Shown: positions 9,371 through 18,142 of the stretch, in pieces
Layout: each line of letters starts with the position of its first letter
How positions within the stretch are numbered: position 1 is the stretch's first letter
DNA from: Enterobacter sp. Ag1
GTDB taxonomy: Bacteria; Pseudomonadota; Gammaproteobacteria; Enterobacterales; Enterobacteriaceae
NCBI GenBank assembly: GCA_000277545.1
Contig: AKXM01000035.1
Coordinates: forward strand, 62,001 to 126,000
Reading direction: 5' to 3'
Length of the DNA: 64,000 bases
Translations under genes and position numbers: made by a program
Notes under the pieces: generated by a model
Databases searched by the model: none
The model's input: the letters and a program-made list of their open reading frames with translations, nothing else
What the model was told of the DNA's origin: nothing

Positions 9371-9395
9371 AAAGGCCGCTAATGCGGCCTTTTTC
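9371..9395 (+). terminator. Rho-independent terminator after yphA
   Basis: Nine-base-pair stem AAAGGCCGC / GCGGCCTTT with a TAAT loop, followed by a run of T, 15 bases after the yphA stop. Confidence 0.9.
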
Positions 9396-9738
9396 ATTTG
9401 TTTCCCGCTCATTTTGCTTGATACGCTTCAGCTCACAATTTCGTAACATTTTTTTGCTGGCTTGCGCCCTCTTTGCTGCCAAAAACGTCCCCTTAACGGC
9501 AAATTGTTTATTAATTGTTGATTATATGTTTCATTATTGACTATTAATTAACACCACCATGTCCGTCCAGTTTAAAAAAACATCATATATTTAACCATTT
9601 TTTAACTAAATTAGATCTAAAAACAAACAATAATGGGCGTACATCACATTTAGAAAAACTGCGATTCATTCCCTCTTCCCTTCGTTGCTAGTCTCCTCTC
9701 CGTGACATGCCTCAGTCCCTAATAAAAAAGGTACACCT
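9396..9738 (+). promoter_or_regulatory. Upstream region of the sugar ABC operon
   Basis: Part of a 383-bp gene-free gap. It is strongly AT-rich between about 9500 and 9640, unlike its GC-rich neighbours, and should contain the promoter of the binding-protein operon. One half of a CRP-like site (ATCACATTT near 9644-9652) is present, but the other half is not recognisable. No coding potential is seen. Confidence 0.45.
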
Positions 9739-10722
9739 ATGAAATTCAAACTCGCATTACTCAGTGCAACCCTGATTTCTGCATGCATGTTGTCCGGTAC
9801 GGCCGTTGCGGCGGATAAGTATGAAATCGCAGTGGTGGCGAAAGTCACCGGGATCCCATGGTTTAACCGGATGGAAACCGGCGTCAACGAAGCGGCAAAA
9901 AAACTCAACGTTAACGCTTACCAGACCGGGGCCTCAACGCCCGATCCGGCTCAGCAGGTGAAGGTGATTGAGGATCTGATCGCCAAGAAAGTGAACGCCA
10001 TTATTGTGGTGCCTAACGATGCCAAAGTACTGGAGCCAGTACTGAAAAAAGCGCGCGATCAGGGCATCGTGGTGCTGACGCATGAATCCCCTGACCAGCA
10101 GATCGGCCAGTGGGATATCGAAACCATCGACAGCGAAAAATATGCTCAGGCCAACATGGACGAGCTGGCGAAAGATATGGGTGGCAAAGGCGGCTATGCG
10201 ATTTACGTCGGGTCGCTGACCGTGCCGCTGCACAACGCCTGGGCGGATTCCGCCATTAAATATCAGAAAGAAAAATACCCGGATATGTTCGAAGTGACTT
10301 CGCGCCTGCCGGTGGCGGAGAGCATCGACAAATCCTATTCCACCACACTTGATCTGATGAAAACGTATCCACAGATGAAGGGCGTGATTGGCTTTGGCTC
10401 CCTCGGCCCAATCGGCGCGGGCCAGGCGGTACAGAAGAAACGTGCGAAGGACAAACTGGCGGTTGTCGGCATTGCCATGCCGGGCCAGGCGGCACCTTAC
10501 CTGATGCGCGGCGACATTAAAAAAGCGCTGCTGTGGGATCCTAAAGATGCCGGTTACGCACTGGTTACCGTGGCCGATCAGCTGCTGCAGGGCAAAGCCG
10601 TGACCAAAGACCTGACCATTGACGGTCTGGGCAAGGCCGATGTCGACATGGATAAGAAAGTGATCCGTTTTAACAAGATCCTCGAAGTCACCAAAGATAA
10701 CGCTCAGTCACTCGGTTTCTAA
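9739..10722 (+). CDS. Periplasmic sugar-binding protein, LsrB/RhaS-like
   Basis: 327 aa with a clear signal peptide (basic MKFK, hydrophobic core, cleavage after AVA near residue 24). It is a type-I periplasmic binding fold of the autoinducer-2/rhamnose ABC subfamily: IPWFNRMETGVNEAAK, DPAQQVKVIEDLIAKKVNAIIV, VLTHESPD, VVGIAMPGQAAPYLMRGDIKKALLWDP. It delivers a sugar to the two permeases encoded downstream. It is not the E. coli YphF type. A pair of hairpins follows the stop codon, a usual device for making more binding protein than membrane parts. The ligand is unknown; the kinase in the operon suggests a pentulose. Confidence 0.88.
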   Translation: MKFKLALLSATLISACMLSGTAVAADKYEIAVVAKVTGIPWFNRMETGVNEAAKKLNVNAYQTGASTPDPAQQVKVIEDLIAKKVNAIIVVPNDAKVLEPVLKKARDQGIVVLTHESPDQQIGQWDIETIDSEKYAQANMDELAKDMGGKGGYAIYVGSLTVPLHNAWADSAIKYQKEKYPDMFEVTSRLPVAESIDKSYSTTLDLMKTYPQMKGVIGFGSLGPIGAGQAVQKKRAKDKLAVVGIAMPGQAAPYLMRGDIKKALLWDPKDAGYALVTVADQLLQGKAVTKDLTIDGLGKADVDMDKKVIRFNKILEVTKDNAQSLGF

Positions 10723-10749
10723 GGCACTCCGCCAACACCAGGGAAACCG

Positions 10750-10775
10750 GAATGCCGGTCAGCCGACCGGCATTC
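10750..10775 (+). other. Intercistronic hairpin after the binding-protein gene
   Basis: Perfect 11-bp stem GAATGCCGGTC / GACCGGCATTC with loop AGCC, 28 bases after the binding-protein stop. No T-run follows. It most likely protects the upstream mRNA end. An ATG inside this stem opens the ABC ATPase frame and is rejected as its start. Confidence 0.7.
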
Positions 10776-10794
10776 TCCAACAAGATTATTTTGT

Positions 10795-10813
10795 GGCGCC
10801 CACGTCGGGCGCC
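10795..10813 (+). other. Second intercistronic hairpin before the ATPase start
   Basis: Perfect 7-bp stem GGCGCCC / GGGCGCC with loop ACGTC, ending 16 bases before the ATPase ATG. It could lower translation of the ATPase relative to the binding protein. Confidence 0.55.
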
Positions 10814-10829
10814 GGCAGGGGCATTACCC

Positions 10830-12329
10830 ATGACCGACACATCCGCATTTATCACTCTTGAGAATATCAGCAAGCAATTCCCGGGCGTGCGGGCGCTGGA
10901 TAACGTCAATCTGACGCTCAGAAAAGGCGAAGTTCATTGCCTGGCCGGGCAAAACGGCTGCGGTAAAAGCACGATCATCAAAGTGATTTCCGGCGTCTAT
11001 CATCCGGAAAAAGGGGCGCAGATTGCCCTCGACGGCAAACTGTTTCACAGCCTGACGCCCACGCTTTCCGCGCATTACGGCATCCAGGTGATCTACCAGG
11101 ATCTGTCGCTGTTCCCCAATTTCAGCGTGGCCGAGAATATCGCCGTGCACCGCTATCAGCCCGGCGGCAGCCTGTGGGTTAACCGCAGCGTGATGAAAGC
11201 CCAGGCGCTGGCGGCCATGCAGCGCATTGGCGTCACGCTCGACCCGGACAAAAAAGTCGAAAAACTCTCGATAGCCGATCGCCAACTGGTGGCGATTTGC
11301 CGCGCCATTGCCGCTGACGCCCGGCTGGTTATTATGGACGAACCCACTGCGTCGCTTACCCGCCAGGAGGTTAACGGCCTGCTGCGGGTGGTGAATGAAC
11401 TCAAAGCGGACGGGATTTGCGTGGTGTTTGTCAGCCACCGTCTGGACGAAGTGATGGAAGTCGCCGACCGCATTAGCGTGATGCGCGACGGGAAGCTGGT
11501 CGGCACCTGGCAGGCCAGCGAGCTGGACAGCAACGAGCTTGCGTTCCTGATGACCGGGCAACGCTTCCACTACAGCCCGCTGCCGGAAAAACCTCCGGTA
11601 GAAAAACAGCCGATGCTGGAGCTGCGCGGCCTCAGCCGCAAGGGCAAATACCACAACATCAATCTGTCGCTGCGCAGCGGCGAGATTGTTTCCATCGTCG
11701 GCCTGCTCGGGTCGGGCCGCACCGAACTGTGCATGAGCCTGTTCGGCATGACGCGGCCGCAAAGCGGTGAAATGCTGATCGACGGCGTGCCGGTAACGTT
11801 TCGCAATAACCACGATGCGATCAAACACGGCATCGGCTACGTGTCAGAAGATCGCCTGACTCAAGGCCTGATCATGGAGCAGTCGATCTACGACAACACG
11901 ATTGTCACGGTCTTCGACAGGCTTCATACCCGCAGCGGCCTGCTCGATCATGAAAAAGCCCGTCATCTGGTGGCCGATCTTATTCGTGAGCTAAACATCA
12001 AAGTCTCCGATGCCGGGCTGCCGGTAAAAACCCTTTCTGGCGGCAACGCCCAAAGGATTGCTATCGCCAAATGGGTAGCGACTAACCCACAAATATTGAT
12101 TCTCGACTCGCCCACGGTGGGCGTGGATATCGCCAATAAAGAAGGTATTTACCAAATCGCCCGTTCCCTGGCGGAACAGGGGCTGGCGGTACTGATGATT
12201 TGCGATGAAATCCCTGAGGCGTATTACAACAGCCACCGCGTGCTGGTGATGCGCCGGGGCGAGCTGGTCGCAGAGTTTAATCCTCATCGCAGTAGCGAGC
12301 AGGACATTGCTGAGGTGGTCAATGAATAA
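10830..12329 (+). CDS. Sugar ABC transporter, double ATP-binding protein
   Basis: 499 aa with two nucleotide-binding domains, of the RbsA/LsrA/RhaT type. Domain 1 has Walker A GQNGCGKST at 40-48, a signature-like LSIADRQ and Walker B VIMDEPTASL. Domain 2 has the reduced Walker A GLLGSGRTE, a full LSGGN signature and LILDSPTVGVD, in which the catalytic Glu after Walker B Asp is replaced by Ser. One active and one degenerate ATP site is common in this family. The ATG at 10830 follows AGGGG; the longer frame starts inside a hairpin. The stop overlaps the next permease start by 8 bp. Confidence 0.9.
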   Translation: MTDTSAFITLENISKQFPGVRALDNVNLTLRKGEVHCLAGQNGCGKSTIIKVISGVYHPEKGAQIALDGKLFHSLTPTLSAHYGIQVIYQDLSLFPNFSVAENIAVHRYQPGGSLWVNRSVMKAQALAAMQRIGVTLDPDKKVEKLSIADRQLVAICRAIAADARLVIMDEPTASLTRQEVNGLLRVVNELKADGICVVFVSHRLDEVMEVADRISVMRDGKLVGTWQASELDSNELAFLMTGQRFHYSPLPEKPPVEKQPMLELRGLSRKGKYHNINLSLRSGEIVSIVGLLGSGRTELCMSLFGMTRPQSGEMLIDGVPVTFRNNHDAIKHGIGYVSEDRLTQGLIMEQSIYDNTIVTVFDRLHTRSGLLDHEKARHLVADLIRELNIKVSDAGLPVKTLSGGNAQRIAIAKWVATNPQILILDSPTVGVDIANKEGIYQIARSLAEQGLAVLMICDEIPEAYYNSHRVLVMRRGELVAEFNPHRSSEQDIAEVVNE

Positions 12330-13311
12330 CCCTCGTTTTTCCCGCCTGGCCGGGCAACATGAGTTCTGGCTGGGTCTTCTGGTGGTGGCTCTGGCCGTTG
12401 GCCTGAGTATCAGCACCGATGAGTTTTTGTCCCTCGGTAACCTGACGGATGTCGCCACCAGCTACGCCATTCTCGGTATTCTGGCCTGCGGGCTGTTTGT
12501 GGTGCTAATTTCCGGAGGGATTGATATTTCGTTCCCGGCGATGACCGCTATTGCCCAGTACGTGATGGCAAGCTGGGTCATTGCCCACGGCGGTAATTTT
12601 ACGCTGGCGCTGGTGATTTCCATTGCCGTGGGGCTGCTGCTCGGGCTTATCAACGGCTTCCTGGTTTACTGGCTGCGGGTCCCGGCGATCATCATCACCA
12701 TTGCCACCCTCAACGTTTACTACGGCCTGCTGGTTTACCTCACCAAAGGCACCTGGCTGTACGGCTTCCCGGACTGGTTTATGAACGGCATTAACTGGTT
12801 CTCTTTCACCGCCAAAGACGGTTACCAGTACGGGTTAACCCTGCCGCTGCTGTGCCTGGCCGCAGTGATTATCTTTACCGCCGTGCTGATGAACTACACG
12901 CGCCTTGGCCGCCAGATTTATGCCATGGGCGGCAACCGCGAGGCGGCGTCCCGGCTGGGGATGAACCTGCTTAAGCTGCACTTCTACGTCTACGGCTATA
13001 TGGGGATTCTGGCCGGTATTGCCGCCGTCGTTCAGGCGCAGATCACCCAGTCCGTTGCCCCAAACTCGCTGCTGGGCTTTGAGCTAACGGTCCTGGCGGC
13101 GGTCGTGCTCGGCGGGACAAGCATGAGCGGCGGGCGCGGGACGCTCACCGGCACCCTGCTCGGGGTTATCCTGCTGGCATTCTTACAAAACGGTCTGACG
13201 CTGCTGAGCGTGTCCTCTTACTGGCACGCCGTGTTCAGCGGCGTGATTATCCTGGTCAGCATCAGCGCCACGGCCTGGAATGAAAAACGCAAACTCGCAA
13301 GGGAGCTTTGA
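12322..13311 (+). CDS. Sugar ABC transporter permease 1
   Basis: 329 aa, RbsC/LsrC-like BPD_transp_2 family, with about 8-10 hydrophobic segments. Family landmarks are GGIDISFPAMTAIAQYVMA near 60, NGFLVYWLRVPAIIITIATL near 113, YAMGGNREAASRLGMN near 200 (EAA-like coupling loop) and VVLGGTSMSGGRGTLTGT near 258. The ATG at 12322 overlaps the ATPase end and has GAGG upstream. It pairs with the second permease to form a heterodimeric channel. Confidence 0.9.
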   Translation: MNNPRFSRLAGQHEFWLGLLVVALAVGLSISTDEFLSLGNLTDVATSYAILGILACGLFVVLISGGIDISFPAMTAIAQYVMASWVIAHGGNFTLALVISIAVGLLLGLINGFLVYWLRVPAIIITIATLNVYYGLLVYLTKGTWLYGFPDWFMNGINWFSFTAKDGYQYGLTLPLLCLAAVIIFTAVLMNYTRLGRQIYAMGGNREAASRLGMNLLKLHFYVYGYMGILAGIAAVVQAQITQSVAPNSLLGFELTVLAAVVLGGTSMSGGRGTLTGTLLGVILLAFLQNGLTLLSVSSYWHAVFSGVIILVSISATAWNEKRKLAREL

Positions 13312-13312
13312 G

Positions 13313-14266
13313 ATGAAAACCTTCGCCAGATTTTTACCCGGTGACGCCATCATCCGGCTGCAGTGCGTGATTATTGTGGTGGTTGCCGTGGCGTTTTCGC
13401 TGCTGCTGGGCGGGCGCTTCTTTAGCCTCGCCAACTTCCAGTCCATCGGCTCTCAGTTGCCTATTCTTGGCATGCTGGCGCTGGGTATGGGAATGACAAT
13501 GCTGACCGGCGGGATCAACCTGTCGATTATTGCCGGGGCGAACGCCTGTTCGCTGGTGATGGCGGCCATTATCGTCAGCCACCCGGATAACCCGCTGTTC
13601 TTTGCGCTGGCGCTGCTGGCGGGTATTGCCGTGGCGGTGGCTATCGGCACGCTAAACGGCGCGCTGGTCGCCTGGGTCGGCGTTTCGCCTATTCTGGCTA
13701 CGCTCGGCACTATGACGCTGATTTCCGGCCTCAATATTTTGCTGTCTAACGGTACGGTGATTTCCGGCTTCCCGGCGGCAATTCAGTACCTGGGCAACGC
13801 CACGCTGCTCGGCATTCCGGTCGCGCTGCTGCTGTTCCTGCTGGTTGCCGTCCTACTCTGGGTATTGCTGGAGCACACCACGCTGGGGCGCAGCCTTTAT
13901 CTGGTCGGCTCCAACGAACAGGCCACGCGCTACAGCGGCGTTAACACCGTGCGGGTGCAGATATCGGTGTACGTGATTTCCGCGCTGCTCGGCTGGGTGG
14001 CCGCCATTCTGATGATGGCCAAGTTCAACTCCGCCAAAGCCGGGTACGGTGAGTCTTATCTGCTGGTCACCATCCTTGCTTCTGTGCTGGGCGGCATAAA
14101 CCCGGATGGCGGCTTTGGCCGCATTATCGGCCTGGTGCTGGCGCTCATTGTGCTGCAAATGCTGGAAAGCGGCTTTAATTTGCTGGGGATCAGCAGCTAT
14201 TTGACCATGGCGCTCTGGGGCGCGGTGCTGATCCTCTTTATCGCATTACAGAATCGTAAAGCCTGA
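13313..14266 (+). CDS. Sugar ABC transporter permease 2
   Basis: 317 aa, the same family as permease 1 (LsrD-like partner). Landmarks are GGINLSIIAGANACSLVMA near 60, NGALVAWVGVSPILATLGTM near 112, YLVGSNEQATRYSGVNTV near 195 and SVLGGINPDGGFGRIIGLV near 253. The ATG at 13313 lies one base after the TGA of permease 1 and has GGGAG seven bases upstream; the ORF start 11 codons earlier is rejected. It is followed after 16 bases by the kinase gene, so the operon is continuous. Confidence 0.9.
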   Translation: MKTFARFLPGDAIIRLQCVIIVVVAVAFSLLLGGRFFSLANFQSIGSQLPILGMLALGMGMTMLTGGINLSIIAGANACSLVMAAIIVSHPDNPLFFALALLAGIAVAVAIGTLNGALVAWVGVSPILATLGTMTLISGLNILLSNGTVISGFPAAIQYLGNATLLGIPVALLLFLLVAVLLWVLLEHTTLGRSLYLVGSNEQATRYSGVNTVRVQISVYVISALLGWVAAILMMAKFNSAKAGYGESYLLVTILASVLGGINPDGGFGRIIGLVLALIVLQMLESGFNLLGISSYLTMALWGAVLILFIALQNRKA

Positions 14267-14282
14267 GTTCAGGAGAATCATT

Positions 14283-15920
14283 ATGGCGAGTTACTTCATT
14301 GGGGTGGATGTAGGGACGGGAAGCGCCCGCGCGGGCGTCTTTGACCTGAATGGCAGAATGGTAGGCGAGGCAAGCCGGGCGATTGAGATTTACCGCCCAC
14401 AGGCGGACTTCGTTGAGCAATCCTCGGACAATATCTGGCAGGCGGTTTGCAACGCGGTGCGGGATGCGGTTAACCAGGCCGACATTAATCCGATTCAGGT
14501 AAAAGGGCTGGGATTCGACGCCACCTGTTCCCTGGTGGTACTGGATAAAGAAGGTAAGCCGCTGACCATCAGCCCTTCAGGGCGCAGCGAACAGAACATC
14601 ATTGTGTGGATGGATCACCGCGCCATTACCCAGGCCGACAGAATTAATGCCCTGCACCACCGCGTGCTGGACTACGTGGGCGGGATTATTTCCCCGGAAA
14701 TGCAAACGCCAAAATTGCTCTGGCTTAAACAGCACATGCCGAATACCTGGTCTAATGCCGGTTACTATTTTGACCTCCCGGACTTCCTGACCTGGCGCGC
14801 CACCGGGGATGATACCCGCTCGCTCTGCTCCACCGTCTGCAAATGGACCTACATGGGCCACGAAGACAAATGGGACAGCAGCTACTTCCGCCAGATTGGG
14901 CTGGAAGATCTTCTGGAGCACGATGCGGAAAAAATTGGCCGCTATGTAAAAACCATGGGGGAGCCACTGGGCCACGGCCTGACGCAGCGCGCCGCAAGCG
15001 AGATGGGGCTGATTGCCGGCACCGCCGTCAGCGTCTCGATTATTGACGCCCATGCCGGCACGCTCGGTACGCTCGGCGCCTGCGGCGTTTCGGGCGAAGT
15101 GGCAGACTTCGACCGCCGCGTGGCGCTCATCGGCGGCACCTCTACCGGGCATATGGCCATTTCAAAAGAAGCTCGTTTTATTAATGGCGTTTGGGGGCCT
15201 TACTACTCCGCCGTGCTGCCGGGCTACTGGCTCAACGAAGGCGGCCAGTCGGCCACCGGAGCGCTTATCGACCATATTATTCAGTCTCATCCGTGCTATG
15301 AGACGCTGCTTGCCCAGGCGAAGACTCAGGGGCAAACCATTTACGAACTGCTGAACGCTCTGCTGCGTAAAATGGCCGGGGAGCCGGAAAACATCGCCTT
15401 CTTAACGAAGGATATGCACATCCTGCCCTACTTCCACGGCAACCGTTCGCCGCGCGCCAACCCGACGCTAACCGGCGTTATCAGCGGGCTGAAGCTTTCC
15501 CGCACGCCGGAAGATATGGCGCTGCAGTACCTGGCGACGATTCAGGCTATCGCACTCGGTACCCGCCATATTATCGAAACCATGAACCACAGCGGCTACA
15601 CCATCGACACCATCATGGCGAGCGGTGGCGGCACTAAAAACCCTATCTTCGTTCAGGAGCACGCCAACGCCACCGGCTGCGCGATGTTGTTGCCGGAAGA
15701 GAGCGAGGCGATGCTGCTGGGCAGCGCGATGATGGGCACGGTGGCGGCGGGCGTGTTTGATTCCTTCCCGGAAGCGATGTCGGTCATGAGCCGCATTGGC
15801 AAAACGGTCACGCCGCAGACCAACCGCATCAAGCAGTACTACGACCGCAAATACAAAGTGTTCCATGAGATGTATCTCGACCACATGAAATACCGCCAGC
15901 TGATGCAGGAGGAAGCATGA
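14283..15920 (+). CDS. FGGY-family pentulose kinase, probable D-ribulokinase
   Basis: 545 aa with the two ATPase lobes of FGGY kinases. The N-terminal phosphate loop is GVDVGTGSARAGVFD (7-21). TCSLV lies at residues 81-85, WMDHRA at about 104, the ATP-site strand ALIGGTSTGHM near 281, and MASGGGTKNPIFVQEHANATG near 440. TCSLV has been reported as a signature of D-ribulokinases (human FGGY, yeast Ydr109c), so D-ribulose to D-ribulose 5-phosphate is the best guess. The AGGAG site is well placed. The stop overlaps the SIS gene start (ATGA). It is the expected first intracellular step after the ABC importer. Confidence 0.85.
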   Translation: MASYFIGVDVGTGSARAGVFDLNGRMVGEASRAIEIYRPQADFVEQSSDNIWQAVCNAVRDAVNQADINPIQVKGLGFDATCSLVVLDKEGKPLTISPSGRSEQNIIVWMDHRAITQADRINALHHRVLDYVGGIISPEMQTPKLLWLKQHMPNTWSNAGYYFDLPDFLTWRATGDDTRSLCSTVCKWTYMGHEDKWDSSYFRQIGLEDLLEHDAEKIGRYVKTMGEPLGHGLTQRAASEMGLIAGTAVSVSIIDAHAGTLGTLGACGVSGEVADFDRRVALIGGTSTGHMAISKEARFINGVWGPYYSAVLPGYWLNEGGQSATGALIDHIIQSHPCYETLLAQAKTQGQTIYELLNALLRKMAGEPENIAFLTKDMHILPYFHGNRSPRANPTLTGVISGLKLSRTPEDMALQYLATIQAIALGTRHIIETMNHSGYTIDTIMASGGGTKNPIFVQEHANATGCAMLLPEESEAMLLGSAMMGTVAAGVFDSFPEAMSVMSRIGKTVTPQTNRIKQYYDRKYKVFHEMYLDHMKYRQLMQEEA

Positions 15921-16516
15921 GTCATTCATGGCAGCAGGCCGTCAGCGCTTGGGCAACCTGCAGCCGCGAGCTTGCCGCGCTGGAACAGCATTTAAGCGAG
16001 CCGCAGTGGCTCGCCTTGCTGGCCGAACTGAGAAACTGTAAAGGCAAGATTGTGGTCACCGGCGTCGGTACTTCGGGCATCGCCGCGAGGAAAATTGCCC
16101 ATATGCTGGCCTGCGTCGAACACCCGGCCATTTATCTCAGCGCGACGGACGCGGCACATGGCGATCTGGGTTTTCTCCGTGCGGACGATCTGATGATCAT
16201 GCTTTCCCGGGGCGGGAATTCCGATGAGCTGACGCGGCTGCTGCCGGGCCTGGCGGCCAGAAACGTCCCGCTCATTAGCGTCACCGAGAACCCGGATTCG
16301 GCCATCGCCCAGGCAGCAAGGCTGGTGATTTCTACCGGCGTGAAGCAGGAAATGGATCCGCTGAATATGCTGGCGACCACGTCGATAATTCTGGCGCTGG
16401 CGATTTTTGATGCCGCCTGCGCCTGCCTGATGAGCGAGAGCGGGTATTCGAAGGAGACGCTGCTCGCCGTTCATCCCGGCGGGGATGTCGGGCTGACGCT
16501 AAGCCAGAAGCAATAA
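15917..16516 (+). CDS. SIS-domain sugar-phosphate isomerase-like protein
   Basis: 199 aa with a single SIS domain and no CBS domains. It resembles the isomerase half of KdsD/GutQ (arabinose 5-phosphate isomerase): KIVVTGVGTSGIAARK, AAHGDLGFLRADDLMIMLS, DPLNMLATTS, AVHPGGDVG. Compared with KdsD, the active-site His of AHGDLG, the Glu before DPL and the His of HPGG are kept. The Lys of GMGKSG is Thr here and the Glu of NSGES is Asn, so the reaction may differ. Given the ribulokinase in the same operon, a role on ribulose 5-phosphate or a related pentulose phosphate is plausible but unproven. Confidence 0.75.
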   Translation: MSHSWQQAVSAWATCSRELAALEQHLSEPQWLALLAELRNCKGKIVVTGVGTSGIAARKIAHMLACVEHPAIYLSATDAAHGDLGFLRADDLMIMLSRGGNSDELTRLLPGLAARNVPLISVTENPDSAIAQAARLVISTGVKQEMDPLNMLATTSIILALAIFDAACACLMSESGYSKETLLAVHPGGDVGLTLSQKQ

Positions 16517-16517
16517 A

Positions 16518-16541
16518 AAAGGCTCCCGATTGGGAGCCTTT
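16518..16541. terminator. Bidirectional terminator between the SIS gene and glyA
   Basis: Ten-base-pair stem AAAGGCTCCC / GGGAGCCTTT with loop GATT. On the minus strand it is followed by a T-run, so it is a strong terminator for glyA; on the plus strand the T-run is weaker. Confidence 0.9.
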
Positions 16542-16560
16542 CAACTTTTCAGCTTAACGA

Positions 16561-17814
16561 TTATGCGTAAACCGGGAAGCGAGCACAGATATCCAGCACT
16601 TTACCTTTGACGCGCTCAATAACCGCTTCATCATTGATGTTGTCCAGAACGTCACACATCCAGCCAGCCAGCTCTTTCACTTCCGCTTCTTTAAAGCCGC
16701 GGCGAGTAACAGCCGGAGAACCGATACGGATACCGGAGGTCACGAACGGGCTCTTCGGATCGTTTGGTACGCTGTTTTTGTTCACGGTGATGTTGGCGCG
16801 GCCCAGGGCAGCGTCAGCTTCTTTACCGGTCAGGTTTTTATTAACCAGATCCAGCAGGAACAGGTGGTTTTCAGTCCCGCCGGAAACCACTTTGTAGCCA
16901 CGGTTCAGGAACACTTCCACCATCGCTTTGGCATTTTTCGCAACCTGCTGCTGGTAAACCTTGAACTCAGGCTCCATCGCTTCTTTCAGCGCCACAGCCT
17001 TGGCCGCGATAACGTGCATCAGCGGGCCGCCCTGCGCGCTTGGGAATACGGCAGAGTTCAGTTTCTTGTAGAGATCTTCGTCGCCGCCCTTCGCCAGGAT
17101 CAGGCCACCGCGTGGACCCGCCAGGGTTTTGTGGGTGGTGGTGGTGACAACGTGTGCGTGTGGCACCGGGTTCGGGTAAACGTCTGCGGCAATCAGGCCC
17201 GCAACGTGCGCCATGTCAACGAACAGGTAAGCGCCGATGCTGTCTGCGATTTCGCGCATCTTAGCCCAGTCAACCACGCCGGAGTAGGCAGAGAAGCCGC
17301 CGATGATCATCTTCGGCTTGTGCTCTTTAGCCTGCTTCGCCATGTCTTCGTAGTCAATTTTACCTGACTCATCAATACCGTAAGGAATGATGTTGTACAG
17401 CTTACCGGAGAAGTTAACCGGGGAGCCGTGAGTCAGGTGGCCGCCCTGCGCCAGGTTCATGCCCAGCACGGTATCGCCCGGCTGCAGCAGCGCGGTGTAT
17501 ACCGCAAAGTTAGCCTGGGAACCGGAGTGTGGCTGCACGTTCGCATAGTCTGCGCCAAACAGCTCTTTTGCACGGTCGATAGCCAGCTGCTCGACGATGT
17601 CCACGTACTCGCAACCGCCGTAGTAGCGCTTGCCTGGGTAACCTTCAGCATATTTGTTTGTCAGCTGAGAACCCTGAGCCTGCATCACGCGCGGGCTGGT
17701 GTAGTTTTCGGAGGCGATCAGTTCAATGTGCTCTTCCTGACGTACTTTCTCTTGCTCCATGGCCTGCCACAGTTCGGCATCATAATCGGCAATGTTCATT
17801 TCACGCTTTAACAT
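16561..17814 (-). CDS. glyA: Serine hydroxymethyltransferase
   Basis: 417 aa, matching E. coli GlyA end to end. It converts serine and tetrahydrofolate to glycine and methylene-tetrahydrofolate in the cytoplasm as a PLP homodimer. The PLP lysine lies in [14 protein letters not shown] (about residue 229); LIASENYTS is near the N-terminus. The ATG at 17814 is chosen because AGGAG is 6 bases upstream; the ATG two codons earlier would touch that site. A PurR box lies upstream. It is divergent from hmp, as in E. coli. Confidence 0.98.
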   Translation of the reverse strand: MLKREMNIADYDAELWQAMEQEKVRQEEHIELIASENYTSPRVMQAQGSQLTNKYAEGYPGKRYYGGCEYVDIVEQLAIDRAKELFGADYANVQPHSGSQANFAVYTALLQPGDTVLGMNLAQGGHLTHGSPVNFSGKLYNIIPYGIDESGKIDYEDMAKQAKEHKPKMIIGGFSAYSGVVDWAKMREIADSIGAYLFVDMAHVAGLIAADVYPNPVPHAHVVTTTTHKTLAGPRGGLILAKGGDEDLYKKLNSAVFPSAQGGPLMHVIAAKAVALKEAMEPEFKVYQQQVAKNAKAMVEVFLNRGYKVVSGGTENHLFLLDLVNKNLTGKEADAALGRANITVNKNSVPNDPKSPFVTSGIRIGSPAVTRRGFKEAEVKELAGWMCDVLDNINDEAVIERVKGKVLDICARFPVYA

Positions 17815-17933
17815 TCGCATCTCCTGACTCAGCTAACGGTAAAAATTTTACTGCAATGAGGGGGCCCATTTGGGCGACGGGCAACAGTGTAAACCGAAAC
17901 CCTTTCGGGTGATAGGGCTTGACAGAGGTTTTT

Positions 17934-17949
17934 ACGCAAACGATTACCC
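17934..17949 (-). promoter_or_regulatory. PurR operator of glyA
   Basis: ACGCAAACGATTACCC (reverse GGGTAATCGTTTGCGT) fits the PurR consensus ACGCAAACGTTTGCGT, with a perfect left half. It is close to the known E. coli glyA operator. It would repress glyA when purines are abundant. Confidence 0.85.
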
Positions 17950-18091
17950 AGGCATGAAATAAGGCTTCAACGCAATAAACCCTGCATCTCTTTGCCGGAT
18001 ATTTCTTCATCAATACTATGCGTATTTTTCACGTTCTGTGAGCTCAGTCGTTAACAACGATAACCCATTTACAACATAAGGCCATTTCTAT

Positions 18092-18114
18092 AAGATGCAT
18101 TTAAAATGCAATTT
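18092..18114 (+). promoter_or_regulatory. NsrR operator of hmp
   Basis: An inverted repeat AAGATGCATTT-A-AAATGCAATTT fits the NsrR consensus (11-1-11 arms), with one mismatch between the arms. It ends 28 bases before the hmp start codon. Nitric oxide damages the NsrR cluster and would release hmp. Confidence 0.88.
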
Positions 18115-18142
18115 ATACACTACGCTGTTTATGGAGACCGCC

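Larger units (their letters stand above)
17815..18142. promoter_or_regulatory. glyA-hmp divergent intergenic region
   Basis: A 328-bp gap containing the glyA leader, a PurR box (17934-17949) and an NsrR box (18092-18114). TGAA-N7-TTCA near 17954 looks like a MetR site, but its spacer is two bases too long for the usual N5. No gene is seen in it. Confidence 0.7.

Noticed and set aside
9640-9655. CRP site before the sugar ABC operon
   Set aside because: Only one half (ATCACATTT) fits; the other half does not match TGTGA.
10824-11828. 334-codon minus-strand ORF opposite the ABC ATPase
   Set aside because: Antisense shadow; the plus strand carries all ABC motifs.
17954-17968. MetR-like TGAA-N7-TTCA upstream of glyA
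   Set aside because: The spacer is two bases longer than the usual N5, so it is not called as a site.
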